64,000 nt of DNA from Rhodopseudomonas faecalis (GCF_003217325.1 NZ_QJTI01000002.1:124001-188000); one strand, 5' to 3'. Positions 9,840 to 19,507 are shown, counted from the first letter of the stretch. Translations and numbers: made by a program. The notes: a model not told the origin generated them from the letters alone.

Positions 9840-11707
9840 GCGCCCTCGATCTGGTCCCAGGCGTCGGTCAGCATCTTCAGCGCGTCGACGCCGACGAACA
9901 CGAAGTTCTGCACGCCGGCCTCGCGATACGCCGCTTCCTGCTCGCCGGGCCGGCCTGCCAGATAGATATGTTTGGCACCGGCGTCGCGCAGCGCCTTGGC
10001 GGCCGCGATTGCGTGAGTTTCATAGGCCTTGTCCGAGGAACACAGGCACACCATCGCGGCGTCGGAGGCGCCATAGGCCGCCGCCAGCGCCGCCGGATCG
10101 GCAAAGCCCTGGGTGTCGATCGCCTCGATGCCGCCGGTCTCGAAGAAGCTCTTGGCGAAGGTGGCACGCGCGGTGAAATCGGCCGGGGTGCCGAGATTGG
10201 CCAGGAACACTTTTGGGCGCGCGCCCTTGCGGGCCAGGACGTGATCCGACTTGTTGCGCAGCGCCTCGAACGGCAGCGCCATCCGGATCGGCGTCAGCGC
10301 CTTGAAGGTGATGTTCGGCTTGCCATAGGGCTCGGCCTCGGCCGGCTTGGCCTTGAGCACGCTGGCGCGTTCCTCATGCAGATTGGGGAACTCGCTGGCG
10401 CCGGTCAGCACGTCGCGGCGCTTGGCGACCGCGGCCTGGCGCGCGGCGCGCGTGGCGGCGACCTTGGGCTGGATCAGATTGGCGACGAGCGCGGCGAACG
10501 CGCCGCCAGCCTGCTCGATCTCCTGGAACAGCGCCCAGGCGGATTCGCACAATTCCTTGGTCAGCGCCTCGATGCCACCGGCACCGGCGGCCGGGTCGGC
10601 GACCTTGGCGAGGTTGGATTCCTCCAGCAGCACCAGCTGGGTGTTGCGGGCCACGCGGCGCGCGAACGAATCCGGCAGGCCCTGCGCCAGCGTATGCGGC
10701 AGCACGCCGATCGCATTGGCGCCGCCAAGACCGGCCGCGAAGGTCGCCATGGTGGCGCGCAGCATGTTGACCGACGGGTCGCGCTGGGTCTGCATCCGCC
10801 ACGCGGTTTCCGCCGACACCAGCAGCGGCTTCGGGGTCAGGCCGCAGCTCTCTTCGATACGGGCCCACAGCAGCCGCAGCGCGCGGAACTTGGCCAGCGT
10901 CAGGAACTGATCGGCATCGGCCGACAGCCGCGCGAACACCATGTTGCGGGCGTCGTCGAGCGCAACGCCGGCTTCTTCGAGCGCGCGCAGATAGGCCACC
11001 GCAGTGGCCAGCACGTAGGCCAGCTCCTGCACTTCGGAGCCGCCGGCATCATGGATCACCCGGCCATCGGCGACCGCGAACGGGCCCTTGAAGCCGAGCG
11101 AGGCCAGCTTCTTGACGGCCTCGGTGAAGGCCGGGGCGATTTCCGACCAGTCATGGGCGCTCGACCCCCACACCGCGCAGGCGCCGATCGGATCAAGACC
11201 GAAGCGGATATCGCAGGCGGCCGGATCGAGGCCTTTGCCCTTCACGTAGTCGGCGAGATAGACCGCGGCCATGCGCGCCGCCGGGCCGATCTGCAATTCG
11301 ATGGCGATGCCGGCGTCGAGATAGACGCCGTCCAGCACCTGCGCGATGGTTTCTTCGGTCGCTTCCAAGCCAAAACCGCGCGCGCCATTGGCGCCGGCGA
11401 ACACCAAAGTCAGGCCGGTGGCGCCGTTCTCGAGGTCGGTGAGCGCCTGGGTGTTGGCCTTCTTGGCATCGGGATGATCAATGCGCTGCATGATCTGCCA
11501 GGGCGTCGCCGGGCGGCGGCCGATGATCGGGGCGACGTTCTCGGCGCGCTGGTAGATCGGCGCGATCGTCAGCCCGTCATAAGTCTTGTTGACCAGTTTC
11601 TCGAACGGGGCGCCCTTCAGCACGCCGTCGACCAGCTTGCGCCATTGATCGTAGGTCGCCGGTTCGAAATCGGCCGCGAGCCGAAGGTGGTCGGGTGCAG
11701 TGGACAT
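9836..11707 (-). CDS. mutA: methylmalonyl-CoA mutase, small (non-catalytic) subunit
   Basis: The 623-residue product aligns over its length with the mutase TIM barrel but has degenerate active-site motifs. Its C-terminal Rossmann-like domain (KVFLANLGTPADFTARATFAKSFF) lacks the DxHxxG cobalamin ligand, as expected of the beta subunit of heterodimeric mutases. It forms the MutAB dimer with MutB. The start MSTAPDHLRLAADFEPAT has a GGAGC site about 15 bases upstream; a longer frame begins at 11776. It is the first gene of the minus-strand mut locus. Confidence 0.93.
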   Translation of the reverse strand: MSTAPDHLRLAADFEPATYDQWRKLVDGVLKGAPFEKLVNKTYDGLTIAPIYQRAENVAPIIGRRPATPWQIMQRIDHPDAKKANTQALTDLENGATGLTLVFAGANGARGFGLEATEETIAQVLDGVYLDAGIAIELQIGPAARMAAVYLADYVKGKGLDPAACDIRFGLDPIGACAVWGSSAHDWSEIAPAFTEAVKKLASLGFKGPFAVADGRVIHDAGGSEVQELAYVLATAVAYLRALEEAGVALDDARNMVFARLSADADQFLTLAKFRALRLLWARIEESCGLTPKPLLVSAETAWRMQTQRDPSVNMLRATMATFAAGLGGANAIGVLPHTLAQGLPDSFARRVARNTQLVLLEESNLAKVADPAAGAGGIEALTKELCESAWALFQEIEQAGGAFAALVANLIQPKVAATRAARQAAVAKRRDVLTGASEFPNLHEERASVLKAKPAEAEPYGKPNITFKALTPIRMALPFEALRNKSDHVLARKGARPKVFLANLGTPADFTARATFAKSFFETGGIEAIDTQGFADPAALAAAYGASDAAMVCLCSSDKAYETHAIAAAKALRDAGAKHIYLAGRPGEQEAAYREAGVQNFVFVGVDALKMLTDAWDQIEGA

Positions 11708-11803
11708 TGTCGAGAAAAGCTCCGGAAACGTCGGGGGAGAAAAACCGGGCGGAAAATGCCATGTGGCGGCCGCCAAGCCAAACAGTAGTTTGCAGCCTTT
11801 CGG

Positions 11804-12301
11804 CTAATTCGGAGATGGCGGCGGCAGCCGCTCGATGCCCGCGGTGGACAAGTCCGCGAGTGCGGCGCGCGCCGTGCGTCCGGCGATCAGCCGGTCGGGC
11901 GCGATCTCCATCAGCGGTACCAGCACAAAGGCACGCTCGAACAGCCGCGGGTGCGGCAATTGCAGATCGCTGCGCTCGATTTCGGCATCCTCGAACGCCA
12001 ACAGATCGAGGTCGAGCGTGCGCGGCCCCCAGCGGGTTTCGCAGGTGCGATCGCGGCCGAACCGCCGCTCGACCTTGTGCAGCACCTCGAGCAGCGTCAG
12101 CGGATTGAGTGGGGTGTCGATCTCGATACAGGCATTGACGAAGCGCGCCTGATCTTCCTGGCCCCAGGGCGGGGTGGCGTAGTCCGAGGAACGGCCTTCG
12201 AGCGAGGCCTGCGCCATGCCGCAGATCATCGGGATGGCGCGGGTAAACGTGTCGCGGACATCGCCGACATTGCCGCCCAGCGCGATCAGCGCGCTAGCCA
12301 T
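11804..12301 (-). CDS. folK: 2-amino-4-hydroxy-6-hydroxymethyldihydropteridine pyrophosphokinase
   Basis: The 165-residue product begins SALIALGGNVGD and contains RFGRDRTCETRWGPRTLDLDLLAF, the HPPK signature with the two Mg-binding Asp residues, and LPHPRLFERAFVLVPL. It transfers pyrophosphate from ATP to hydroxymethyl-dihydropterin, feeding FolP. It is the last gene of folP-folB-folK, with its start overlapping the folB stop by eight bases. Confidence 0.96.
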   Translation of the reverse strand: MASALIALGGNVGDVRDTFTRAIPMICGMAQASLEGRSSDYATPPWGQEDQARFVNACIEIDTPLNPLTLLEVLHKVERRFGRDRTCETRWGPRTLDLDLLAFEDAEIERSDLQLPHPRLFERAFVLVPLMEIAPDRLIAGRTARAALADLSTAGIERLPPPSPN

Positions 12302-12671
12302 CGGCCTTGGGACGACTGCGGGTCAGGATCACGCCGACATCGTCGAAAATCGCGGCGATCGGCGCGTGCGGCTTGTGCACCGTGACCTTGATGGTGGTGA
12401 TCTTCGGGAACGCCGCCAGGATCGCGTCAGCGACCGCACCGGCCGCGCGCTCCAGCAGCCGATAATTGACGTGCTTGAACGCTGCGGTCGCGCAATCAAC
12501 CACGTTGGAATAGGACACGGTGTCGGCAAGCCGATCGGTGCGCGAGGATTCCGACAGGTCGGCGGTTAGTTCGAGATCGATCACGAAGCGCTGGCCGACT
12601 TTGCTCTCGTGCTCCATGACGCCATGGCGGGCGTGTACAGACAGGCCGCGAATAAAGATGGTATCGGTCAT
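12294..12671 (-). CDS. folB: dihydroneopterin aldolase
   Basis: The 125-residue product starts MTDTIFIRGLSVHARHGVMEHE, with the FolB motif HGV and the catalytic Glu/Lys region (VTVHKPHAPI near the C-terminus). It converts dihydroneopterin to hydroxymethyl-dihydropterin, the FolK substrate. The ATG overlaps the folP TGA (ATGA). Confidence 0.95.
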   Translation of the reverse strand: MTDTIFIRGLSVHARHGVMEHESKVGQRFVIDLELTADLSESSRTDRLADTVSYSNVVDCATAAFKHVNYRLLERAAGAVADAILAAFPKITTIKVTVHKPHAPIAAIFDDVGVILTRSRPKADG

Positions 12672-13525
12672 CAGCGGGCGTCGTCGATCGCGCAAGCGAC
12701 GCGCAGCGCCTGCACCGTTTCGGCAACGTCGTGCGCGCGGATGATCTGGGCGCCGTGCTGCGCGGCCAGAAGATGCGCGGCAATCGAGCCGCCGAGCCGC
12801 TGCTGCGGCTCCGAGGGCGACACCGTGCCGATGAAGCGCTTACGCGAGGCGCCGATCAATAGCGGCAGGCCGAAACGCTGCAGTTCATCGAGCCGCGCCA
12901 GCACCGTGATGCTCTGTTCCGGGGTCTTGCCAAAGCCGATGCCCGGATCGAGCACGATCTGCTCCTGCCGGACGCCGGCCTTGGCGGCGATGGTCAGCGA
13001 GTGGTCAAAGAACATCGCGATGTCGGCCATGATGTCGATCGCGGGATCTGCGGCATCGCGATTATGCATCACGATCACCGGCACGCCGTAGGACGCCACC
13101 ACCTCGGCCATCGCCGGGTCGCGCTGCAGGCCCCAGACGTCGTTGGCGATCGCGACCCCGGTATCGAGCGCAAACGCCACCACTTCGGCCTTCATGCTGT
13201 CGATCGACACCGGCGTACCGAGCGCCACCACATCGGCCAGCACCGGGCGTAGCCGCGCCATTTCTTCGGCGGCCGAGACCGGCTGCGATCCGTAGGGGCG
13301 GGTCGATTCCGCGCCGATATCGATGATGTCGGCGCCGTCGGCGATCAGCTTGGCGGCCTGGGCGCGGGCAGCGTCCGGAGCCAGGAATTTGCCGCCGTCG
13401 GAAAAGGAATCCGGGGTGACGTTGAGCACGCCCATCACGGCGGGCACGCGCCGCGTCAGCCATGGTTGCAACAGCGGATGAACCGGCGGCTTGGCCGCCG
13501 CGAGCGGGAGCTTGGTTGTGATCAT
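12671..13525 (-). CDS. folP: dihydropteroate synthase
   Basis: The 284-residue product contains PAVMGVLNVTPDSFSDGG, DIIDIGAESTRPY, SIDSMKAEVV, ANDVWGLQRDPAMA and LIGASRKRFIG, all signature blocks of FolP. It condenses the FolK product with p-aminobenzoate and is the sulfonamide target. I chose MITTKLPLAAAKP, giving a length near the family norm; a start 12 codons earlier is open. It is first in the folate operon, which runs in reverse order of the pathway's final step. Confidence 0.95.
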   Translation of the reverse strand: MITTKLPLAAAKPPVHPLLQPWLTRRVPAVMGVLNVTPDSFSDGGKFLAPDAARAQAAKLIADGADIIDIGAESTRPYGSQPVSAAEEMARLRPVLADVVALGTPVSIDSMKAEVVAFALDTGVAIANDVWGLQRDPAMAEVVASYGVPVIVMHNRDAADPAIDIMADIAMFFDHSLTIAAKAGVRQEQIVLDPGIGFGKTPEQSITVLARLDELQRFGLPLLIGASRKRFIGTVSPSEPQQRLGGSIAAHLLAAQHGAQIIRAHDVAETVQALRVACAIDDAR

Positions 13526-13602
13526 GGGGCTCGCTTTGCGCGGTCCGTGCCGCGGAGTCAAGCCGCCGCGAACGCGCGCGGCTGAAAGTCCCGCCGCCGT
13601 TG

Positions 13603-14019
13603 CTAATAGGTGATTTTCAGCGGCAATTTGCGGGCTTTTTCGATCAGCTCGCTGACCGATTTTTCCGACGGCAGCGCCCGCACCAGCTTCCGCTTATCGT
13701 TGGCGTCTTTCATGTTCTGCGCCAGCCGGGCCGGGTTGCGCAGCGTGAATTCGCGCAGCGTGCTGACGCCGGAGGCGCGCAGCAGCAGCGCCTTGGCGCT
13801 GCCCATGCCGGGCACGCGCATGTAGTCGGCAATGTTGGCCCATTCGAGCAATTGCTGTTCGCTGATGCCGGTTTTCGCAGCCAGCGCCTTGCGCCCTTTC
13901 ACGGTCTTGGCGGCGTCCAAAAAGGCATCGGTGGTGCGGATCCCGACCGATTTCAGTTTCGACACGGCATCGGGATCGATGCTGTCGAGTTTGCTGATGG
14001 AATATGTCATGGCACTCAA
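13603..14019 (-). CDS. DUF4332-type helix-hairpin-helix protein
   Basis: The 138-residue product contains two helix-hairpin-helix-like blocks (DPDAVSKLKSVGIRTTDAFLDAA and ADYMRVPGMGSAKALLLRASGV), the pattern of DUF4332. Such motifs often bind DNA non-specifically, but no function is established for the family. ATG codons at 14019 and 14010 both open the frame. The gene stands alone on the minus strand, 19 bases downstream of the next minus-strand gene, so they may be co-transcribed. Confidence 0.75.
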   Translation of the reverse strand: MSAMTYSISKLDSIDPDAVSKLKSVGIRTTDAFLDAAKTVKGRKALAAKTGISEQQLLEWANIADYMRVPGMGSAKALLLRASGVSTLREFTLRNPARLAQNMKDANDKRKLVRALPSEKSVSELIEKARKLPLKITY

Positions 14020-14038
14020 AACTACAAAAATGAAAGGA

Positions 14039-14404
14039 TCAGGTCAGCTTGCTCAGGCCAGGCGTGCCAGCGATGATCTCCTGCATGCCGTCTTCGCCGA
14101 TCTTGTCGCGGCCATATTTGAACAATTCGCGCGCGATGCTTTGAATCTGCGCCATGCCGAGCCCAAGGCCCATCAGCTTGGCGCCCAGAGCCATCACGCC
14201 GCCGCCGAGCAGCTTGCCGAAACCGCTGCGCGGGGCGGCCGGCTCGACGATTTCTGCAGCTCCAGGGATGGAATCGATCAGCGCTTGAACCTTGTCAGTC
14301 GGGCCTTCGTTGCGAAGGAAGCCGAGGATCAGGCCAACCGTCCGTGTGGCCACATCTCGCTCGAGGCCGACCTTGCTGGTCAGCCGCTCAATCAACTCGT
14401 CCAT
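14039..14404 (-). CDS. conserved small protein resembling the DUF2267/DUF937-like group
   Basis: The 121-residue product begins MDELIERLTSKVGLERDVATRTVGLILGF, then a short linker, a glycine-rich GFGKLLGGGVMALGAKLMGLGLGMAQ segment and a helical end with IIAGTPGLSKL. This pattern is common in Bradyrhizobiaceae annotations; the function is unknown. I chose the ATG at 14404 because the conserved block starts there. The upstream extension of the frame has no protein-like character. Confidence 0.7.
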   Translation of the reverse strand: MDELIERLTSKVGLERDVATRTVGLILGFLRNEGPTDKVQALIDSIPGAAEIVEPAAPRSGFGKLLGGGVMALGAKLMGLGLGMAQIQSIARELFKYGRDKIGEDGMQEIIAGTPGLSKLT

Positions 14405-14539
14405 TACGCCCCCACTTCCGGATATTGTCCGGATCTTTCTTGTGCCCCGATCTTGATCAGCCCCACCATGAAATACAAGCGATCCGCACAATAGCGCAAC
14501 GATTCGGCGGCGATCGCTTTTCAAGTGTTGCAGCAATGC

Positions 14540-14569
14540 AAGAGCAAAGGTGCAGCGTTGCTCTTTTTT
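14540..14569 (+). terminator. intrinsic terminator with no plus-strand gene upstream (possible sRNA end)
   Basis: A perfect 8-bp stem, AAGAGCAA at 14540-14547 and TTGCTCTT at 14558-14565, encloses a 10-base loop and runs into TTTT. It functions only on the plus strand, yet the nearest upstream gene is on the minus strand and the HerA-like ATPase starts 150 bases later. It therefore marks the end of an unannotated transcript from roughly 14405-14540, or an attenuator in the ATPase leader. Confidence 0.65.
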
Positions 14570-14638
14570 CGTAGGATTACGCGGCTGCACAATGCGTCAC
14601 AACCTGCATGCAACTGGGTCCGAATGCCGCCCATGGCG

Positions 14639-14684
14639 GCGCCGATCCCAGTTTTGATCGGCGCTTTACTCTATTAGAATAGAG
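14639..14684 (+). promoter_or_regulatory. hairpin plus inverted repeat upstream of the HerA-like ATPase
   Basis: Two separate palindromic sites occur here. GCGCCGATC (14639-14647) pairs with GATCGGCGC (14656-14664). Immediately after, CTCTATT (14669-14675) and AATAGAG (14678-14684) form an inverted repeat with an AG spacer, 38 bases before the ATPase start. The second is AT-rich and operator-like. I cannot assign a binding protein. Confidence 0.4.
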
Positions 14685-14721
14685 TCCCAGCAAACTGTTC
14701 TAGGTCCGGAGATGCGAGACG

Positions 14722-16329
14722 ATGGCGACCAGCGGTGATGGCATCGCAGACAGCAAAGACAAGATCTTTATCGGCAAGGAACAGCAGGCCGCATGGCTGA
14801 CGCTGGCGCTGGCCAATCGGCACGGCCTGGTCACCGGCGCCACCGGCACCGGCAAGACCGTGACGCTGCAGGTGATGGCCGAGGGCTTTGCGCGCGCCGG
14901 CGTGCCGGTGTTTGCCGCCGACATCAAGGGCGATCTGTCCGGCATTGCCGAGGCCGGCACGCCCAATGACGCGCTGATCAAGCGCGCCAAGGACATGGGG
15001 CTGAAATTGCAGCCCGACCAGTTCACGACGGTATTTTGGGACGTGTTCGGCGAGCAGGGCCATCCGGTGCGCGCCACGGTCTCGGAGATGGGGCCGCTGT
15101 TGCTGTCGCGGATGCTCGATCTCAACGACGTGCAGGAGGGCGTGCTCAACGTCGCGTTCCGGGTCGCCGATGACAATGGCATGCCGCTGGTCGATATGAA
15201 GGACCTGCGCGCGATGCTCGATGCCATCGCGCCGATCGCGCAGAAAGTGGCCGAGCATGGCGACGTCAATGCCGACATCCGGCAGGCGGCGCAGGCGCTC
15301 GGCAATGTCACCAAGCAGACTGTCGGCACCATTCAGCGGCAATTGCTGGTGCTGGAAAACCAGGGCGGCGAGAAGTTTTTTGGCGAGCCGGCGCTGCTGT
15401 TGCAGGACATGCTGCGCACCGACGCCGAGGGTCGCGGCATCGTCAATATCCTGGCCGCCGACAAGCTGATGAATAATCCGCGGCTGTACGCCACCTTCCT
15501 GCTGTGGATGCTGTCGGAGCTGTTCGAGGAGCTGCCCGAGGTCGGCGATGTCGAGAAGCCGAAGCTGGTGTTCTTCTTTGACGAGGCCCATCTGTTGTTC
15601 AACGACGCGCCAAAGTCGCTGCTCGACAAGATCGAGCAGGTGGTGCGGCTGATCCGCTCCAAGGGCGTCGGCGTCTATTTCATCACCCAGAACCCGATCG
15701 ACGTGCCGGACCGCGTGCTGGCCCAGCTCGGCAATCGCGTGCAGCACGCGCTACGCGCCTTCACGCCGCGCGATCAGCGCGCCGTCACCGCCGCGGCTGA
15801 AACTTTTAGGCCCAATCCCAAGCTCGATACCGCCAAGGTGATCACCGAGCTGGGCAAGGGCGAAGCGCTGGTGTCGTTCCTGGAAGGCAACGGCACCCCG
15901 GCGATGGTGGAGCGGGTGCTGATCCGGCCGCCGACCGCGCGGATCGGGCCGGTGACCGCCGAGGAGCGCAAGGCGATCCTGGCGGCCAGCCCGCTCAAGG
16001 GCAAATACGAGGCCGCGATCGATTCCGAATCCGCCTATGAGATGCTGCGCAGCCGGATCGACGGCAAAGCGAGCGGCGAGGGCGGGGCGGCCGAAGGCGG
16101 CCTGCTCGGCCAGCTCGGCGCGATCGTCGCCACCGTGTTCGGCACCAACACGCCGCGCGGCAAGCTCAGCACCGGCCAGGTGGTGGCGCGCAATGTCGCG
16201 CGCACCGTCACCGACAAGGTGATTGGCGGCATTGCGGCCGATCTTGGCAAGTCAGTGGGCGGCTCGCTCGGTGGTTCGGTCGGCCGTTCGATCGTGCGTG
16301 GCACGCTCGGCGGGCTATTGCGGCGTTGA
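14722..16329 (+). CDS. HerA-like ATPase of the DUF853 (YjgR) family
   Basis: The 535-residue product has a Walker A GATGTGKT at residues 39-46, a Walker B segment [13 protein letters not shown] near 285 and a Q/N-rich sensor stretch [11 protein letters not shown]. This matches the DUF853 family of HerA/FtsK-related hexameric ATPases, whose substrate is unknown. The last 70 residues are Gly/Ser/Arg-rich ([17 protein letters not shown]), like the membrane-interacting tails seen in YjgR relatives. Single gene; start supported by a GGAG site upstream. Confidence 0.88.
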   Translation: MATSGDGIADSKDKIFIGKEQQAAWLTLALANRHGLVTGATGTGKTVTLQVMAEGFARAGVPVFAADIKGDLSGIAEAGTPNDALIKRAKDMGLKLQPDQFTTVFWDVFGEQGHPVRATVSEMGPLLLSRMLDLNDVQEGVLNVAFRVADDNGMPLVDMKDLRAMLDAIAPIAQKVAEHGDVNADIRQAAQALGNVTKQTVGTIQRQLLVLENQGGEKFFGEPALLLQDMLRTDAEGRGIVNILAADKLMNNPRLYATFLLWMLSELFEELPEVGDVEKPKLVFFFDEAHLLFNDAPKSLLDKIEQVVRLIRSKGVGVYFITQNPIDVPDRVLAQLGNRVQHALRAFTPRDQRAVTAAAETFRPNPKLDTAKVITELGKGEALVSFLEGNGTPAMVERVLIRPPTARIGPVTAEERKAILAASPLKGKYEAAIDSESAYEMLRSRIDGKASGEGGAAEGGLLGQLGAIVATVFGTNTPRGKLSTGQVVARNVARTVTDKVIGGIAADLGKSVGGSLGGSVGRSIVRGTLGGLLRR

Positions 16330-16400
16330 GGCACGGCATGGCCGCGTCGATGTGCACACGACAGTTTTGATTTGATGCCGGTCGCGGCGCTATGCTGGTT

Positions 16401-16425
16401 GCGGTTCTGATGGAATCAGAGCCGC
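16401..16425. repeat. inverted repeat in intergenic region
   Basis: GCGGTTCTGAT at 16401-16411 and ATCAGAGCCGC at 16415-16425 form an 11-bp stem with one G-T pair and a 3-base spacer. The sequence after it (TTCTGATGCGTTTTCTCGAA, 16441-16460) resembles a dispersed intergenic sequence I recall from related genomes, but only one copy is present in this window. The 235-base gap to the dipeptidase holds nothing else recognisable. Confidence 0.4.
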
Positions 16426-16564
16426 AATGCTCCATTGTTGTTCTGATGCGTTTTCTCGAAGCGAACCGGCCGTCACTGCGTTCGACGACGCGAGATTGAC
16501 ACGCGAGCATGTTGATACGCGATCCTATTGAATCTGGAGCTCATCCGAACCGGCGAGGGAAGTC

Positions 16565-17971
16565 ATGGCCAATACGTCAAACCTGCAAGCGGTCCTTGAC
16601 CAGGTGGATGCCGGTCTGGATCAGAGCCTGGAGCGGCTGTTTGCACTGCTGCGGATCAAGTCGATTTCCGCGGACCCAGCGTTTGCCGGCGACTGCCAGG
16701 CCGCGGCGGACCATCTCGCGGTCGATATCACGTCGCTGGGCTTTGATGCCGAGGTGCGGCCGACCGGCGGCCATCCCGCGGTGATCGCCAAGGCGCGCGG
16801 CAATCGCGGCGACCGGCCGCACGCGCTGTTTTACGGCCATTACGATGTGCAGCCGGTCGATCCGCTCAGCCTGTGGCATCGCCCGCCATTCGAGCCGGTG
16901 CTCACCGATCACGCCGATGGCCGCAAGATCATCGTGGCACGCGGCGCGCAGGACGACAAAGGCCAGCTCTCGACCTTCATTGAAGCGTGCCGCGCCTGGC
17001 GCGATGTCACCGGCGAGCTGCCGATCGACGTCTCGATCGTGATCGAAGGCGAGGAGGAGGTCGGCTCCAAGCATTTCGTGCCGTTCCTGCAGCAGCACAA
17101 GGACGATCTCGCCGCCGATTTCGCGCTGGTGTGCGATACCAGCATGTGGGACGGCAACACGCCGGCGATCACCACCTCGCTGCGCGGCCTGGTCTATGAG
17201 GAAGTGAAGATCAAGGCCGCCAATCGCGATCTGCATTCCGGCATCTATGGCGGCGCCGCGCAGAACCCGATCCGGGTGCTGACGCGCATTCTCGGCGGTC
17301 TGCACAATGACAGCGGTCACATCACCATTCCCGGCTTCTATGACGGCGTGCAGGAAGTGCCGCCGGAGGTGCTGGCGCAGTGGAAGGCGCTGAATCTGAC
17401 GCCTGACCTGTTTCTCAAGCCGGTCGGCTTGTCGCGGCCGGCGGGTGAGGCCGACCGGCTGTTGATCGAACAGATCTCGTCGCGGCCGACCTGCGACATC
17501 AATGGCATCGTCGGCGGCTACACCGGCGAAGGCTCGAAAACCGTGATCCCCGCCGAAGCGTCCGCCAAGGTGTCGTTCCGTTTGGTCGAAGGCCAGGACC
17601 CGGCGCAGGTTCGCGACGCCTTCCGCGCGTTCGTGACCTCGCGGCTGCCGGAGGATTGTTCGGCGGAGTTTTTGGAGCACTCCAACGCGCCGGGCATCGC
17701 GCTCGATTGGAGCATGAAGCCGCTCGCCGCGGCGAAGCGCGCGCTGACCGAGGAGTGGGGCAAGGAGGCGGTGCTGATCGGCTCCGGCGCGTCGATTCCG
17801 ATCGTCGCCGATTTCAAGCGCGTGCTGGGCGTTGATACCCTGCTCGTTGGCTTTGGCCTCGACGACGACAACATTCATTCGCCGAATGAGAAGTACGACC
17901 TGCGCAGCTTCCACAAGGGCATCCGCTCCTGGGTGCGGGTGATGCACGCGCTGGCGGAGATGCCGTTTTGA
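16565..17971 (+). CDS. M20-family dipeptidase
   Basis: The 468-residue zinc peptidase has all M20 landmarks: FYGHYDVQPVD (metal His and catalytic Asp), ARGAQDDKGQ (bridging Asp), EGEEEVGS (general base Glu and metal Glu), an inserted dimerisation domain around NRDLHSGIYGG, and the final metal His in DDDNIHSPNEKYD. No signal peptide, so it acts on cytoplasmic dipeptides or related amides; the exact substrate is open. GAGGGA precedes the ATG. It is monocistronic, with a hairpin terminator downstream. Confidence 0.92.
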   Translation: MANTSNLQAVLDQVDAGLDQSLERLFALLRIKSISADPAFAGDCQAAADHLAVDITSLGFDAEVRPTGGHPAVIAKARGNRGDRPHALFYGHYDVQPVDPLSLWHRPPFEPVLTDHADGRKIIVARGAQDDKGQLSTFIEACRAWRDVTGELPIDVSIVIEGEEEVGSKHFVPFLQQHKDDLAADFALVCDTSMWDGNTPAITTSLRGLVYEEVKIKAANRDLHSGIYGGAAQNPIRVLTRILGGLHNDSGHITIPGFYDGVQEVPPEVLAQWKALNLTPDLFLKPVGLSRPAGEADRLLIEQISSRPTCDINGIVGGYTGEGSKTVIPAEASAKVSFRLVEGQDPAQVRDAFRAFVTSRLPEDCSAEFLEHSNAPGIALDWSMKPLAAAKRALTEEWGKEAVLIGSGASIPIVADFKRVLGVDTLLVGFGLDDDNIHSPNEKYDLRSFHKGIRSWVRVMHALAEMPF

Positions 17972-18002
17972 ACGCGGCGCTGACGCCAAGGGCCTGACGC
18001 AA

Positions 18003-18030
18003 AAACGCCGCCCGGAATTGGACGGCGTTT
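18003..18030 (+). terminator. terminator hairpin after the dipeptidase gene
   Basis: AAACGCCG (18003-18010) pairs with CGGCGTTT (18023-18030) around a 12-base loop, 31 bases after the dipeptidase stop. The stem ends in TTT. The T tract is short, so efficiency is uncertain. Confidence 0.55.
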
Positions 18031-18266
18031 CATTCCAGAAAGCGTAGAGGGTGTATGCCGCAAGGCTACGCCGAAGCTATGCGTTCTGCAATCGGGCTAA
18101 ACACCGGGCAGGGGATCGGGCCAGGGTAGGCCCGCCGTGGTGCGTGTTCGCGTGGGGGCTGGGGACGCGGCCGGACCGCGCGCCAGAGCGAATTCCTGAA
18201 TGGCAACAAGCCGAATATGACGATACAATGGCTGTGGAACGCCAAAACGCGGCGGTGGGGTGGTAG

Positions 18267-19304
18267 ATGGTTTTGCTGATGTCGGCCGGGATCGGCCTGA
18301 TACTGATTGGACTGGCTGCGATCGGGTATGGGATTCCGGTCAAGGAGTTCAGCTTCGGCAACACCTTGATCATCACCGGCACGATCGCGGTGGCAACCGG
18401 CACGATCATGCTCGGGCTGCGCGCCGCCGTCACCGAATTGATCGCCGCTCTCAAGGGCCACGCGCCGGCCACTGATGCTTTGCCGAAGCAGGCTCCGGCC
18501 GCCACGCGCGAGCCGAACTGGTCGCGTCCGGTGGTGCAGATGCCGCCGCGTGCCGAGCCTGCGGCGGCCGAGCCGCCGCGCCATGATACCGGCCGTCATG
18601 ATCTCGGCGAACTGAGCGGCGAACCGGCTCCGATGGCGCCGCCGGCCGAACCCGCGTTCAATGATCGTGAGATGCCGCCCTGGCAGAAGGATGCGGCGCG
18701 GGAGCGCGAGCGCGCCCGGCAGCGCGTGATGGCTCCCGAACCGCCGCCGTCCGCTGCGCCGCCGGACGCGGCCCCGCTTGAACCGGCCCCGCCGGACAGC
18801 GCCAGCGATGCCGCAGTGGCGGCTGCTGCTGCCGAGGCGGAGGCCGAAGCCGGCCGGCAGCGTCGTAACCTGCTGTTCCACTCGACCCGGCGCGAGCGGC
18901 AGCGCAGCCGCAGTGCCGATGCGCTGGGCGGCGAGCAGGGATCGCTGCTCGACGATCTTCGGCGCAGTGCCTTCGATGAAGCCTGGCCGGAGCCGGAACG
19001 GGCCCGCGGCGATCAGCTGCGCCGGCGCGCCAGCGAATCGTCGATCGCCGAGGACCGGCCGGCGAGCGCCGAATCGGCGGCTGCCCCGACCCCCGACGCC
19101 ACGGCAACGCCCGCGCCTGCGGCCGAGCCGACGGCTGAAACCTCCGACCAGCCAGAAAAGGTCACGCTGCTCAAAAGTGGCGAAGTCGATGGCATGGCCT
19201 ATTCACTGTATTCGGATGGTTCAATGGAGGCGCAGATGCCCGAAGGGCTGATGCGCTTTGCGTCAATTGAGGAATTGCGTTCTTATCTCGATCAGCGCAG
19301 TTGA
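18267..19304 (+). CDS. conserved membrane protein with long Pro/Ala-rich linker
   Basis: The 345-residue protein has two N-terminal transmembrane helices (about 2-24 and 30-58) and a low-complexity Pro/Ala/Arg/Glu-rich region from 65 to 285. A conserved C-terminal patch (VTLLKSGEVDGMAYSLYSDGSMEAQMPEGLMRFASIEELRSYL) looks like a small folded domain. I recall the same ends in Bradyrhizobiaceae proteins without assigned function. It probably lies in the inner membrane with a cytoplasmic tail. It stands alone; the low-complexity middle is not useful for classification. Confidence 0.7.
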   Translation: MVLLMSAGIGLILIGLAAIGYGIPVKEFSFGNTLIITGTIAVATGTIMLGLRAAVTELIAALKGHAPATDALPKQAPAATREPNWSRPVVQMPPRAEPAAAEPPRHDTGRHDLGELSGEPAPMAPPAEPAFNDREMPPWQKDAARERERARQRVMAPEPPPSAAPPDAAPLEPAPPDSASDAAVAAAAAEAEAEAGRQRRNLLFHSTRRERQRSRSADALGGEQGSLLDDLRRSAFDEAWPEPERARGDQLRRRASESSIAEDRPASAESAAAPTPDATATPAPAAEPTAETSDQPEKVTLLKSGEVDGMAYSLYSDGSMEAQMPEGLMRFASIEELRSYLDQRS

Positions 19305-19507
19305 TGTCAGCGACCTGTCAGGACGTACAATTTACATTTGAGTGTCGGAATCGCTGCTCGGTTATTGTCACGCCGTACGCAATCCGCCAATAATCGTTGT
19401 ACGCAAGCGCTGTTGCGACATGCTTGAATTCTCGGGGTGTTGCGGCGGTGGCTGATCGTGGCGGGCGATCATGCGATCCCGTCCTCCATCCGAGCACACT
19501 CAAAAAA

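Noticed and set aside
9968-11788. 606-codon open frame on the plus strand
   Set aside because: Antisense to mutA; shadow of GC-rich coding sequence.
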